A stretch of 64,000 nucleotides of DNA from Thalassotalea loyana. Its GTDB lineage: Bacteria > Pseudomonadota > Gammaproteobacteria > Enterobacterales > Alteromonadaceae. Shown piece after piece: positions 28,169 to 37,132 of this stretch. The position numbers were made by a program, and so were the translations under genes. The notes under the pieces were generated by a model that saw nothing but the letters and a program-made list of their open reading frames with translations, made no database searches and was not told where the DNA came from. Position 1 is the stretch's first letter. Every line of letters starts with the position of its first letter. The DNA is taken from contig NZ_BSSV01000005.1 of the NCBI RefSeq assembly GCF_030161435.1, forward strand, positions 186,001 through 250,000, read 5' to 3'.

Positions 28169-29293
28169 ATGAACTTTAATCGTGTTGTTATTAAAGTTGG
28201 TAGTGCATTGGTAGCGCCACAAGGTAATGGCTGTAGCGGCCAACATATCTTGAGTATTGCTAGCTTTATCACCCAGTGTCATCAAGCTGGAAAAGAAGTT
28301 ATCTTAGTATCGTCGGGTAGTGTTGCTGCCGGACGTCAACTCATACAACATGGTTCTCCCAATCCCTCAATCCCCGCAAAGCAAGCGATGGCTGCTGTTG
28401 GTCAAATGAAGATGATGGCCAATTGGCAACGCTTTTTTGATGAGCCGTGTTCTCAATTGCTGATCACGCATGGTGATTTAAAAGATCGAAACCGTTACAT
28501 CAACATACGAAATACATTGCGTATTCTACTTGAGAACAAGATCATACCTGTAGTTAATGAAAACGATACTGTAGCGACTGAAGAGTTGAAGGTTGGCGAT
28601 AATGATAATCTTGCAGCACTGGTTGCCATGGTTTCTGAAGCTGACTGCCTATTGATATTGAGTGATGTTGATGGCGTTTACGATCAAGACCCTCGCAATA
28701 ACCCTAACGCAAATAAGTTCAAGGTGATTGAGAAAATAACGCCTGAGATTTACGCGATGGCAGGTGGCAGTCAAAACCATATTGCAACTGGTGGCATGAA
28801 AACCAAAATTCAGGCAGCAGAAAAAGCAATTGAAAATGGAATAGCCACTTACATTCTTGATGGTGCGAAGCCAGAAGCGTTTGAACAACTATTACAAGGT
28901 AAAAATCCAGGTACACTGTTTACGCCACAAGCGAGTGTGACGAAAGCCAAGAAACACTGGCTCAAACATACATTAAAAAGTGCGGGTCAGTTAGTTTTAG
29001 ACCAAGGAGCAAGCCAAGCGCTTACTTCAAAAGGAGCATCACTACTTGCTTCTGGTATTACAGATGTTATCGGTCATTTTGACGTTGGTGAGTCAATTGA
29101 GATGGTATGTCATGCTAAGCAACAAGTTATTGCAAAGGGCATTAGTCAATACAACAGCCGAGATTTAGAGAAACTTAAAGGAAAGCACAGTGATGCTTTT
29201 GAAGATATTTTAGGTTTTTGTCCGAGCAAAGTTATCGTTCACAGAGATGATTTAGTACTGTTAATCGGACAAGAGCAAGGAGCAAAGTCATGA
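28169..29293 (+). CDS. proB: Glutamate 5-kinase
   Basis: A 374-aa protein (E. coli 367). It phosphorylates glutamate in the first step of proline synthesis. The amino-acid-kinase domain (about residues 1-255) shows VVIKVGSALV, the LVSSGSVAAG loop and NENDTVA. A C-terminal PUA domain (about 275-360) follows. A good ribosome site AAAGGAG precedes the ATG. The stop overlaps proA by four bases (ATGA), so the two are translationally coupled. The 210 bases upstream hold no gene. Confidence 0.97.
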   Translation: MNFNRVVIKVGSALVAPQGNGCSGQHILSIASFITQCHQAGKEVILVSSGSVAAGRQLIQHGSPNPSIPAKQAMAAVGQMKMMANWQRFFDEPCSQLLITHGDLKDRNRYINIRNTLRILLENKIIPVVNENDTVATEELKVGDNDNLAALVAMVSEADCLLILSDVDGVYDQDPRNNPNANKFKVIEKITPEIYAMAGGSQNHIATGGMKTKIQAAEKAIENGIATYILDGAKPEAFEQLLQGKNPGTLFTPQASVTKAKKHWLKHTLKSAGQLVLDQGASQALTSKGASLLASGITDVIGHFDVGESIEMVCHAKQQVIAKGISQYNSRDLEKLKGKHSDAFEDILGFCPSKVIVHRDDLVLLIGQEQGAKS

Positions 29294-30549
29294 GTAATTC
29301 TACACATTTTGATATGGAATCAGCCGCACAGGCGTCAAAGAAGGCAAGCTTTGCTATTGCCCAATGCACGACAACGCAAAAAAATGATTTATTAAGAACG
29401 ATTGCCGATACCATTGAACAACGGGTTGAAGAGATATTATTGGCAAATACCAAAGATATTGAAGCAGGAAGAGCAAAAGGGCTCTCCGATGCAATGCTCG
29501 ATCGCTTGTTGCTGACACATCAACGTGTCGTTGATATCGCAGAAGCTATTAGAGAAATTATTGCGTTGCCGGATCCTGTTGGCACGATTGAGCAAACGAT
29601 TGTCCGTCCTAACGGATTACAAGTTGGCAAAATGCGGATTCCGCTTGGTGTCATTGCGATGATTTATGAAGCACGTCCTAATGTGACGGCAGAAGCTGCT
29701 GCATTGTGCATTAAGTCAGGTAATGGTGTCATCTTGCGTGGCGGCAGTGAGGCCATTCATAGTAATTTGGCGCTCGCTAGTTGCTTACATGTTGCGTTGG
29801 TTGCTCATCAATTACCAAGTGCGATTGTAACGGTTATTCCCGATACTTCTCGTCAAATGATAGAGCAATTGTTGACGATGCGAGAATACATTGATTTAGT
29901 TATTCCACGCGGTGGTGAGGGCCTGATCACCATGGTAACTGAGCAAAGTCAGATTCCCGTGATTCAACATTTTAAAGGGGTTTGCCATTTATATATCGAT
30001 AAGTTTGCTGATCTTGAAAAAGCACTCGCAATTTTAGTGAACGGTAAAACTCAGAGGCCAAGTGCTTGTAACGCTATTGAAACGCTCTTAGTGCACAAAG
30101 ATATTGCGACTAAATTTTTACCTGAGGCACAACAGGCTTTAGCACCCTTTAAAGTAAAAATACATGCCTGCAATCATGCTCTGCCATATTTTAATGGTGC
30201 CGAATTGGCGGATGAAACAGACTTTTCTGCTGAATATCTTGCTCAAGAAATTGCGATTCGAGTAGTTGATAGCTTTGATAGTGCGATTGAGCATATCAAC
30301 CAATATACTTCAGATCATACAGAGGTGATTGTGAGTCAAGATACTTCTCGCACACAGCAGTTTGTCAGACAAATTAACTCTTCTGTCGTGATGGTGAATG
30401 CATCTTCTCGATTCTCAGACGGCGGCGAGTTAGGTTTAGGGTCGGAAATCGGTATATCGACGAGTAAATTGCATGCATACGGCCCAATGGGATTAGCAGC
30501 CCTAACAACACAAAAGTTTGTCGTAATTGGTGACGGTCAAGTGAGATAA
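29290..30549 (+). CDS. proA: Gamma-glutamyl phosphate reductase
   Basis: A 419-aa protein (E. coli 417) of the aldehyde dehydrogenase superfamily. It reduces gamma-glutamyl phosphate to glutamate semialdehyde with NADPH. It shows PLGVIAMIYEARPNVT, the LRGGSEA block, the catalytic cysteine in RPSACNAIET, and the conserved SSRFSDGGELGLGSEIGIST near the end. It overlaps proB by four bases and is closed by a very strong terminator. Confidence 0.97.
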   Translation: MSNSTHFDMESAAQASKKASFAIAQCTTTQKNDLLRTIADTIEQRVEEILLANTKDIEAGRAKGLSDAMLDRLLLTHQRVVDIAEAIREIIALPDPVGTIEQTIVRPNGLQVGKMRIPLGVIAMIYEARPNVTAEAAALCIKSGNGVILRGGSEAIHSNLALASCLHVALVAHQLPSAIVTVIPDTSRQMIEQLLTMREYIDLVIPRGGEGLITMVTEQSQIPVIQHFKGVCHLYIDKFADLEKALAILVNGKTQRPSACNAIETLLVHKDIATKFLPEAQQALAPFKVKIHACNHALPYFNGAELADETDFSAEYLAQEIAIRVVDSFDSAIEHINQYTSDHTEVIVSQDTSRTQQFVRQINSSVVMVNASSRFSDGGELGLGSEIGISTSKLHAYGPMGLAALTTQKFVVIGDGQVR

Positions 30550-30570
30550 CTTGACCTTTCGTTGAATATA

Positions 30571-30606
30571 AAAAAGCGGTACGAGGTGCAACTCGTACCG
30601 CTTTTT
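30571..30606 (+). terminator. Intrinsic terminator of proBA
   Basis: A perfect stem AAAAAGCGGTACGAG / CTCGTACCGCTTTTT with a six-base loop. It is symmetric and may also act on the convergent ilvC transcript, which ends at 30664. Confidence 0.93.
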
Positions 30607-30663
30607 AACTGAAATTACTTAATGTAATGTCAGTCAGCGAGTAACTGTTTGTCGTTTTCTCTG

Positions 30664-32148
30664 TTATAAACTATCGCTTACAATACGCTTCATGTCAGTC
30701 ATGTAACCGCGTAGCTCTTTACCAATGATTTCTACACTATGATTACGAATCGCGTCATTAACTTCGATCAATCGTTGGTTATCTACTTGGTTCGATGAAC
30801 TTGCTAAACCTTCACCTAATTCTTCTAACGTCAGCTTACTAACAAAATCAGACAGTAATGGCACAGCTGCATGGCTAAATAAGTAGTTACCGTATTCAGC
30901 TGTGTCAGAGATTACAACATTCATTTCGTAAAGCTTGTTACGCGCAATACAGTTTGCGATAAGTGGTGTTTCGTGCAGTGATTCGTAATATGCAGACTCT
31001 TCGATAATGCCTGCAGCAACCATAGCTTCAAATGCCAGTTCAACACCTGCTTTAATCATTGCGACAAGGAAAATTCCTTTGTCATAGAATTCTTGCTCAG
31101 TTATTTCCGTTGCGCAATCAGGCGCAAGTTCAAATGATGTTTCAGCAGTTTGAGCACGCCATGTAAGTAAATTTACATCGTCATTTGCCCAGTCTTCCAT
31201 CATGGTTGTCGAGAAAGTACCGTCAATAATGTCATCCATGTGCTTTTCAAATAGTGGACGCAGTATCTCTTTTAACTCATCAGCCATGTCATAAGCTTTG
31301 ATTTTTGCTGGATTGGAAAGACGATCCATCATGTTGGTGATACCACCATGCTTTAAACCTTCTGTAACTGTCTCCCAACCATACTGAATTAATTTACGTG
31401 CATAACCAGCGTCTACACCGTTTGCTACAAGCTGCTGATGACCTAAAATTGCACCTGTTTGCAACATGCCACATAAGATGGTTTGCTCACCCATTAAGTC
31501 AGACTTCACTTCAGCAATAAACGATGACTCCAATACCCCTGCACGGTCGCCACCAGTGGCACTTGCGTAGGCTTTTGCAATCGCTAAACCATCACCATTA
31601 GGATCATTTTCTGGGTGAACTGCAATTAGGGTTGGTACACCAAATCCACGTTTATATTCTTCACGTACTTCTGTACCTGGACACTTAGGTGCAACCATTA
31701 CAACGGTAATATCAGGACGCACTTGCATGCCCTCTTCAACGATATTGAAACCATGAGAGTATGATAGCGTCGCGCCATGTTTCATTAATGGCATTACTGC
31801 ACTAACCGCTGATGTATGTTGCTTGTCAGGTGTAAGGTTTAATACTAAATCTGCTTTTGGAATAAGCTCTTCGTACGTGCCTACGGTAAAACCATGCTCA
31901 GTAGCCCATTGATACGATTGACGTTTTTCTGCAATTGCAGCTTCACGTAGGGCATATGAGATATTTAGCCCTGAATCACGCATATTCAAGCCTTGGTTGG
32001 GGCCTTGTGCACCACAACCAACGATGACGATATTCCAATCTTTAATGTAATTACAGCCGTCTTGAAACTCGTCTCTTTTCATAAAACGACATTTGCCTAG
32101 CTGCGATAATTGCTCTCTAAGGCTTAAGGTATTGAAATAGTTCGCCAT
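30664..32148 (-). CDS. ilvC: Ketol-acid reductoisomerase (class II, long form)
   Basis: A 494-aa protein (E. coli 491), the long class II form with a duplicated C-terminal knotted domain. It converts acetolactate and acetohydroxybutyrate to the dihydroxy acids with NADPH. The N-terminal Rossmann motif is [18 protein letters not shown], and the metal-binding acidic residues are in [17 protein letters not shown] ribosome site precedes the ATG. It is divergent from ilvY, whose operator lies between them, the same control unit as in E. coli. Confidence 0.97.
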   Translation of the reverse strand: MANYFNTLSLREQLSQLGKCRFMKRDEFQDGCNYIKDWNIVIVGCGAQGPNQGLNMRDSGLNISYALREAAIAEKRQSYQWATEHGFTVGTYEELIPKADLVLNLTPDKQHTSAVSAVMPLMKHGATLSYSHGFNIVEEGMQVRPDITVVMVAPKCPGTEVREEYKRGFGVPTLIAVHPENDPNGDGLAIAKAYASATGGDRAGVLESSFIAEVKSDLMGEQTILCGMLQTGAILGHQQLVANGVDAGYARKLIQYGWETVTEGLKHGGITNMMDRLSNPAKIKAYDMADELKEILRPLFEKHMDDIIDGTFSTTMMEDWANDDVNLLTWRAQTAETSFELAPDCATEITEQEFYDKGIFLVAMIKAGVELAFEAMVAAGIIEESAYYESLHETPLIANCIARNKLYEMNVVISDTAEYGNYLFSHAAVPLLSDFVSKLTLEELGEGLASSSNQVDNQRLIEVNDAIRNHSVEIIGKELRGYMTDMKRIVSDSL

Positions 32149-32226
32149 GGTTTACTCCAGAAAAAATTTGATGAAAGTAGAGTAATACAAGTTTAATGTT
32201 GCTTAAATTGATATATTTGCATTACT

Positions 32227-32247
32227 ATGTTGCAAAATACGCAACAT
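32227..32247. promoter_or_regulatory. Probable IlvY operator
   Basis: A perfect inverted repeat ATGTTGC - 7 bases - GCAACAT lies 14 bases before the ilvY start. A further ATGTTGC half-site is at 32196-32202, towards ilvC. LysR-type regulators bind such dyads (T-N11-A core), and E. coli IlvY uses paired operators in the ilvY-ilvC intergenic region to control both genes. The site assignment is inference from position and symmetry. Confidence 0.65.
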
Positions 32248-32260
32248 TGGATTTGGTGCT

Positions 32261-33145
32261 ATGGATGCAAAGTCATTGTCTATGTTCGCACACCTCGCGA
32301 AAAGCCTGCATTTTGGCAAAACGGCTGAAACGTTTTACGTGAGTCCGTCAACACTCAGTCGCGCCGTTCAACGGCTAGAAGATGAGCTTGGTTGTCAACT
32401 TCTACATCGAGATAATCGCAATGTAGTGCTTACTCAGGCGGGTGAAAAGCTACAAGAATTTGCCGTTCAGCAACAATCTCAACTTGAAGGACTAAAGCTA
32501 GCACTTGCTCAACAGCAAACACAATTGACGGGTAAACTTCATATTTACTGTTCCGTGACTGCTGCATACAGTCATTTGCCAGATCTACTCGATCGTTTTC
32601 GTCAGCAATATCCACTCGTAGAGATTATGTTGACTACAGGGGACGCCGCTGACGCTGTTAGCCAAATTCAGCAACAAAGTGTTGATATTGCGATCGCGGC
32701 TAAACCCGATGACTTATCAAGTAGTTTTTACTTTCATCATCTAACGAATATTGATTTACAATTGATTGCACCGTCGATGGTTTGTCCGGTTGAACAGCTG
32801 ATCAATCAGCAACAAATTGATTGGGCAAAAGTGCCAATTATTTTGCCTGAACAGGGTTTGGCACGTACTCGTTTTGAAAAATGGTATCGCCAACTACATT
32901 TTGGCAAGCCCAATATTTACGCTAACGTTTCGGGCCATGAAGCGATTGTGTCGATGGTTGCATTAGGTTGTGGTGTCGGTATAGCCCCTAAAGTCGTTAC
33001 TGAACTGAGTCCACTTAAAGATCGTGTTCAAGTTCTTGATATTGAGACAAATATCAAGCCATTTGATTTAGGCGTATGTTGTTTGAATATTAAAAAACAA
33101 CAACCCCTTTTAAGAGCGTTCTTTGATGCGATTAACAGGCAATAG
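32261..33145 (+). CDS. ilvY: LysR-type regulator IlvY
   Basis: A 294-aa protein with an N-terminal winged helix-turn-helix (FHFGKTAETFYVSPSTLSRAVQRLE-type sequence, about residues 15-40) and a substrate-binding domain. IlvY activates ilvC when the KARI substrates acetolactate or acetohydroxybutyrate accumulate. Its position divergent from ilvC with a dyad between fixes the identity. Its 3' end overlaps the convergent comM by 14 bases. Confidence 0.92.
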   Translation: MDAKSLSMFAHLAKSLHFGKTAETFYVSPSTLSRAVQRLEDELGCQLLHRDNRNVVLTQAGEKLQEFAVQQQSQLEGLKLALAQQQTQLTGKLHIYCSVTAAYSHLPDLLDRFRQQYPLVEIMLTTGDAADAVSQIQQQSVDIAIAAKPDDLSSSFYFHHLTNIDLQLIAPSMVCPVEQLINQQQIDWAKVPIILPEQGLARTRFEKWYRQLHFGKPNIYANVSGHEAIVSMVALGCGVGIAPKVVTELSPLKDRVQVLDIETNIKPFDLGVCCLNIKKQQPLLRAFFDAINRQ

Positions 33146-34661
33146 ACTCGGTTAAATGTCGTAAAATTCTGTCCATGGCACGGTAAGACAACGCTTCGAC
33201 AAGGTGTTTATTCTCAATATCTTCAGATCCTTCCATGTCTGCAAGGGTTCTCGATATTTTTAGGATTTTGTGATGTGCACGTGTCGATAGCCCGAGTTTT
33301 TCAACGGCGAGTTCGAGAAATTCATTATCATCATGGCTTAGATAGCAATAGTGCTTGATTTGTGCGCTTGTCATTTGCGCGTTAGCGCACTCTTGTCGCG
33401 TAAGTTGAATCGCTCTACACCGTGCAACACGTTGTTTGATAGTTTCACTCGTTTCTTCCTGATGTTGCTGTGATGCCCAAATTCCTTTGGGTAAACGGGC
33501 GACTTCAATTTGAATATCAATCCTGTCTAAAAATGGTCCAGACAAGCGACTAAGGTACTTTAGGATTTGCTCTGGCGTTGACCGATTATCATTGTAAAAA
33601 CCTGTAGGACTTGGGTTCATTGCTGCGACTAACTGAAAATTCGCAGGAAAAGTGAGCTTTTGGCTAGCTCGAGAAATAGTGACCTCATTTGACTCCATTG
33701 GTTCACGTAATACATCGAGTACCTTTCGGTCAAACTCAGGTAGCTCGTCCAAAAATAAGACACCATTGTGTGCTAAAGATACTTCTCCGGGCTTTGGCTG
33801 ACTGCCACCGCCAATTAAGGCGGCAGACGAGGCAGTATGGTGTGGGGATCTGAACGGTCTCACGTACCAGCGACTTTCGTCTAAGTGTTGCTGAGATATC
33901 GATGTGACGGCGGATACTTCGAGCGCTTCTTGTTCCGTCATTGTCGGTAAGATCCCAGGTAATCGACTAGCCAACATAGTTTTTCCTGTCCCTGGGGGGC
34001 CAATGAACAACAAGTTGTGGCCACCGCTTGCCGCAATTTCTAAGGCCCTTTTGGCATGTGGCTGGCCAACAACATCTGCCATATCGACTAGGTCATCAGC
34101 TGAGGTTTGTGGAACCTGATGCTCATTAAGGTTCATTATTGGTAATGTTTGTTGTCTCGCGAAATGGGCAAACAATTGAGTTAAATGGTTTAACCCAAGA
34201 ACTTGAGCAGACTTCACATGACAGGCTTTCTTTGCACTTTCAAAAGGCATAATCAGCGTATGATTTTGGTTAGCACACGCTATGGCCATCGGAATATCAC
34301 CAACTATCGGACGTAATTCGCCAGATAACGCGAGTTCTCCGGCAAATTCATAATGTTCAATGTCGTTGTCAGGTAATTGTTTAGACGCCACCAAGATGCC
34401 AACGGCAATGGGTAAATCATAACGGCCACCTTCCTTGGGTAAATCGGCAGGTGCTAAATTTATCGTGACACGCTTTGCAGGAAATTCGAAACCGCAATTT
34501 AGAAGCGCACTACGAACACGATCTTTTGATTCTTTGACCGATGTTTCGGGGAGGCCAACAATATGAAATGCGGGAAGACCGTTGGCGATGTGTACCTCAA
34601 CGGTGACAAGTGGCGCTTCTAATCCTAAGCGTGCTCGACTATATACACGGGCTAAAGACAT
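33132..34661 (-). CDS. comM: YifB/ComM family Mg-chelatase-like AAA+ helicase
   Basis: A 509-aa protein with an N-terminal Lon-protease-like/ChlI domain (about residues 20-145), an AAA+ core with Walker A GPPGTGKT near residue 220 and Walker B LFLDELPEF, and a C-terminal Mg-chelatase domain. ComM is a hexameric helicase that promotes branch migration of DNA taken up in natural transformation. The gene is also found in non-competent bacteria. As in E. coli it is divergent from ilvLGMEDA. Confidence 0.94.
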   Translation of the reverse strand: MSLARVYSRARLGLEAPLVTVEVHIANGLPAFHIVGLPETSVKESKDRVRSALLNCGFEFPAKRVTINLAPADLPKEGGRYDLPIAVGILVASKQLPDNDIEHYEFAGELALSGELRPIVGDIPMAIACANQNHTLIMPFESAKKACHVKSAQVLGLNHLTQLFAHFARQQTLPIMNLNEHQVPQTSADDLVDMADVVGQPHAKRALEIAASGGHNLLFIGPPGTGKTMLASRLPGILPTMTEQEALEVSAVTSISQQHLDESRWYVRPFRSPHHTASSAALIGGGSQPKPGEVSLAHNGVLFLDELPEFDRKVLDVLREPMESNEVTISRASQKLTFPANFQLVAAMNPSPTGFYNDNRSTPEQILKYLSRLSGPFLDRIDIQIEVARLPKGIWASQQHQEETSETIKQRVARCRAIQLTRQECANAQMTSAQIKHYCYLSHDDNEFLELAVEKLGLSTRAHHKILKISRTLADMEGSEDIENKHLVEALSYRAMDRILRHLTESIAC

Positions 34662-34775
34662 AATAATTCCATTTAATATGTTGCTAATTGAGTGTAGTTA
34701 ACGTTGAGAAAGTTTGCCTAATTAATAATCAGGAATAACGAAGAAAAAATAATTATAAATTTTTTAAAAAATAAC

Positions 34776-34805
34776 TTGCCTGATGAATTAGAGCTATGGT
34801 ACTAA
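34776..34805 (+). promoter_or_regulatory. Candidate sigma-70 promoter of the ilvLGMEDA operon
   Basis: A TTGCCT -35 element (34776-34781) and a TACTAA -10 element (34800-34805) are 18 bases apart, putting the start near 34812, about 43 bases before ilvL. The surrounding stretch from 34740 is very AT-rich, as is usual upstream of strong promoters. The -10 match is imperfect. Confidence 0.45.
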
Positions 34806-34854
34806 TTTAAAAAAGACAAACATCAAAATAAATTTTCATTATTTTTAAATAAAT

Positions 34855-34938
34855 ATGCATAACTTAAACGCAATTATTATTAACATTATTCTCGTCGTGG
34901 TGATTATTATTTCGCCGCGGGATCGTTTGTTGCGTTAA
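34855..34938 (+). CDS. ilvL: ilv operon leader peptide
   Basis: A 27-residue ORF, too short for ordinary gene finding, starting MHNLNA and running into III-N-II-L-VVV-III before SPRDRLLR. It has eight isoleucine, three valine and four leucine codons, most in tandem. This is the signature of a multivalent attenuation peptide, in which the ribosome stalls when charged Ile, Val or Leu tRNA is short. It stands between the promoter and a strong terminator upstream of ilvG, exactly as in E. coli, although its sequence differs. Confidence 0.93.
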   Translation: MHNLNAIIINIILVVVIIISPRDRLLR

Positions 34939-34956
34939 AAGAAATTTATTTTTACA

Positions 34957-34994
34957 ACAAACCCCCGCTCCGAAAGGACCGGGGGTTTTGTTTT
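34957..34994 (+). terminator. ilvGMEDA transcription attenuator
   Basis: AAACCCCCG...CGGGGGTTT with a GAAA loop and an inner C-C mismatch, followed by TTTGTTTTTTT. An upstream GCGGG (34917-34921), within the Ser-Pro-Arg codons just after the last isoleucines, can pair with CCCGC (34964-34968) of the terminator's left arm. That would give the alternative antiterminator expected when the ribosome stalls on the control codons. Confidence 0.9.
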
Positions 34995-35077
34995 TTTAGG
35001 CCAAAGAAAACTGAAAACGAACATTAACCATTTTTTATTAACTTAACTTTGAGGATTGAAGTGCAAATACCCTGAGC

Positions 35078-35104
35078 ATGAAAAGGCTTTGCATATTCTT
35101 TTAA
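35078..35104 (+). CDS. Possible 8-residue mini-ORF in the ilvG leader
   Basis: ATG AAA AGG ... TTT TAA encodes MKRLCIFF and is in the same frame as ilvG, stopping six bases before the ilvG ATG. A GAGGA lies about 20 bases before it, and no ribosome site stands directly before ilvG itself. It could couple translation into ilvG or simply be chance. There is no direct evidence of expression. Confidence 0.3.
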   Translation: MKRLCIFF

Positions 35105-35110
35105 CAACAC

Positions 35111-36775
35111 ATGGCAAGTGAGCAAACAACGACAGGCGCAGCGTTACTTTTTAAAGTGCTTGAACAACATAAAGTGAAACATGTTTTTGGCTACCCAGGT
35201 GGTGCCATCATGCCAATTTACGACGCGCTTTATGATAGTGACGTAGAGCACTTTTTATGCCGCCACGAACAAGGTGCCGCATTTTCTGCAATAGGCTATG
35301 CGCGTGCATCTGAGCAGGTTGGGGTTTGTTTTGCAACCTCAGGTCCTGGGGCGACGAACTTAATCACAGGCCTTGCTGATGCGTTGGCTGATTCTATCCC
35401 AATTGTTGCGATAACTGGACAAGTCGCCACGGCGGCAATGGGATCAGATGCCTTTCAAGAGATTGATGTTTTCGGCTTGTCGCTTGCTTGTACAAAGCAT
35501 TCATTTCAAGTGACAGACGTTAATGACTTAGAAAAAGTCCTTCATCGCGCCTTTGCGATTGCGCTAGAAGGGCGCCAAGGTCCTGTACTTGTTGATATTC
35601 CTAAAGATGTTCAGATTGCTGCCGTAGAAGAGAAACATGGTAATTACTCTCAATTGCGCAATAAAGTGAAGTTACCACCAGCAAATGTTGGTGGTGCATT
35701 GGCGCTTATGAGTAAGGCTAAGAAACCGATCCTATACGTAGGTGGTGGTGTAGGTATGGCGCAAGCAATTGATGAATTACGAAGCTTTGCAAAATGTACC
35801 GGCATGCCAAGTGTTTCTACGCTGAAAGGTTTGGGTGCGGTAGATCCTAAGGACCCTAATTACATGGGCATGTTGGGGATGCACGGTACAAAAGCATCAA
35901 ACTTGGCAGTGCAAGAATGTGATTTACTGGTTGCTGTTGGCGCACGTTTTGATGACCGTGTTACGGGCAAGCTTGCAGAGTTCGCTCCCAATGCCAAGGT
36001 TATTCATTTTGATATTGATACCGCTGAAATCGATAAAAGACGTAAGGCGGATGTTCCCGTGTTAGGTGATTTGAAAGTGAATTTACCAGCGCTTGAAGTT
36101 CCGTTAAATATCACTGAGTGGCAAGAACAATGTCAGCAAATGCAGCGAGACTTCGGCTGGCGTTACGATCACCCAGGCGAAAATATCTTTGCACCTGCGG
36201 TTTTGAAAGAAGTCAGCGAACGTATGCCAGCAAATTCGTGCGTAACAACGGATGTTGGGCAACATCAAATGTGGGCGGCTCAGCATATGAGATTTGCCGA
36301 CCCAACAAACTTTTTAACCAGTGGTGGTATGGGCACAATGGGCTTTGGTCTTCCCGCTGCCATTGGTGCACAAGTGAGCCGTCCATACGACTGCATTATT
36401 GCTGTTTCGGGAGACGGTTCAATCATGATGAACGTGCAGGAATTAGCAACGATTAAGCGCTTTCAATTGCCTGTAAAAATTGTACTCATCGATAACTCAA
36501 AGCTGGGTATGGTGAGACAGTGGCAGGATTTATTTTTTAATGGTCGACTAAGTGAAACCGACTTATCAGATAACCCTGACTTTTTAAAACTTGCTGAAGC
36601 GTTTGATATTAAAGCTAGAAAAATTGAGAAAAAACATGAGGTTGCCGATGCCGTTGAAGAGATGCTTGATCACGATGGCCCATATTTATTACAAGTTAAA
36701 ATTGATGCAAAAGATAATGTTTGGCCACTTGTACCGCCAGAAACCGCAAATGACAAAATGATGGAGAGCACCTAA
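35111..36775 (+). CDS. ilvG: Acetolactate synthase II large subunit
   Basis: A 554-aa thiamine-diphosphate enzyme (E. coli 548). It condenses pyruvate with pyruvate or 2-oxobutyrate in the first common step of valine/leucine and isoleucine synthesis. The N-terminal [18 protein letters not shown] and HEQGAA (catalytic Glu) blocks, the [16 protein letters not shown] loop, and the ThDP motif [14 protein letters not shown] near residue 437 are all intact. The frame is open throughout, unlike the frameshifted K-12 ilvG. The start ATG lacks a good ribosome site. It overlaps ilvM by one base. Confidence 0.96.
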   Translation: MASEQTTTGAALLFKVLEQHKVKHVFGYPGGAIMPIYDALYDSDVEHFLCRHEQGAAFSAIGYARASEQVGVCFATSGPGATNLITGLADALADSIPIVAITGQVATAAMGSDAFQEIDVFGLSLACTKHSFQVTDVNDLEKVLHRAFAIALEGRQGPVLVDIPKDVQIAAVEEKHGNYSQLRNKVKLPPANVGGALALMSKAKKPILYVGGGVGMAQAIDELRSFAKCTGMPSVSTLKGLGAVDPKDPNYMGMLGMHGTKASNLAVQECDLLVAVGARFDDRVTGKLAEFAPNAKVIHFDIDTAEIDKRRKADVPVLGDLKVNLPALEVPLNITEWQEQCQQMQRDFGWRYDHPGENIFAPAVLKEVSERMPANSCVTTDVGQHQMWAAQHMRFADPTNFLTSGGMGTMGFGLPAAIGAQVSRPYDCIIAVSGDGSIMMNVQELATIKRFQLPVKIVLIDNSKLGMVRQWQDLFFNGRLSETDLSDNPDFLKLAEAFDIKARKIEKKHEVADAVEEMLDHDGPYLLQVKIDAKDNVWPLVPPETANDKMMEST

Positions 36776-37032
36776 TGAATCGCTACCAATTAAATATCAC
36801 CGCTGATGATAAACAAGTTGTTCTAGAGCGAATTTTGCAAGTTGCTCGTTACCGTGGATTTCTGATCAACGGCATTAATGCGCAAGTTAACACTCAAAAC
36901 AATATTGGCATTATTGAGCTACTTGTCAGTAGTGAGCGACCAATCGAATTATTGATAGATCAAATCAATAAACTAATCGACATCAAGAGTGTCACGGTAG
37001 ACAATAACGTCATGCAATTAGCAAGCGCATAA
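36775..37032 (+). CDS. ilvM: Acetolactate synthase II small (regulatory) subunit
   Basis: An 85-aa ACT-domain protein (E. coli IlvM 87). It is needed for activity of the IlvG isozyme, which is comparatively insensitive to valine. The RVARYRGFLINGINAQ-type pattern (here QVARYRGFLINGINAQVN) is the beta-alpha-beta ACT core. The start overlaps the ilvG stop (TAATG), giving coupled translation and matched subunit amounts. Confidence 0.93.
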   Translation: MNRYQLNITADDKQVVLERILQVARYRGFLINGINAQVNTQNNIGIIELLVSSERPIELLIDQINKLIDIKSVTVDNNVMQLASA

Positions 37033-37076
37033 CACGAGCATAATCAAGGATTGTGCTCCAATAATAGACATAAATT

Positions 37077-37108
37077 TTTTTGCTTAGCATTCTTTCTTTA
37101 AGCAAAAA
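37077..37108 (+). other. Intercistronic hairpin between ilvM and ilvE
   Basis: A perfect ten-base stem TTTTTGCTTA / TAAGCAAAAA with a 12-base loop and no following T-run, so it is not a classical terminator. It may stabilise or process the ilv mRNA. Confidence 0.4.
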
Positions 37109-37132
37109 CAAATAGATAGTTAGGACAACAAA

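Noticed and set aside
35078-36775. ilvG being a frameshifted pseudogene as in E. coli K-12
   Set aside because: The frame is open from 35111 to the ilvM overlap and all ThDP motifs are present. Only the mini-ORF stop before the start codon is odd.
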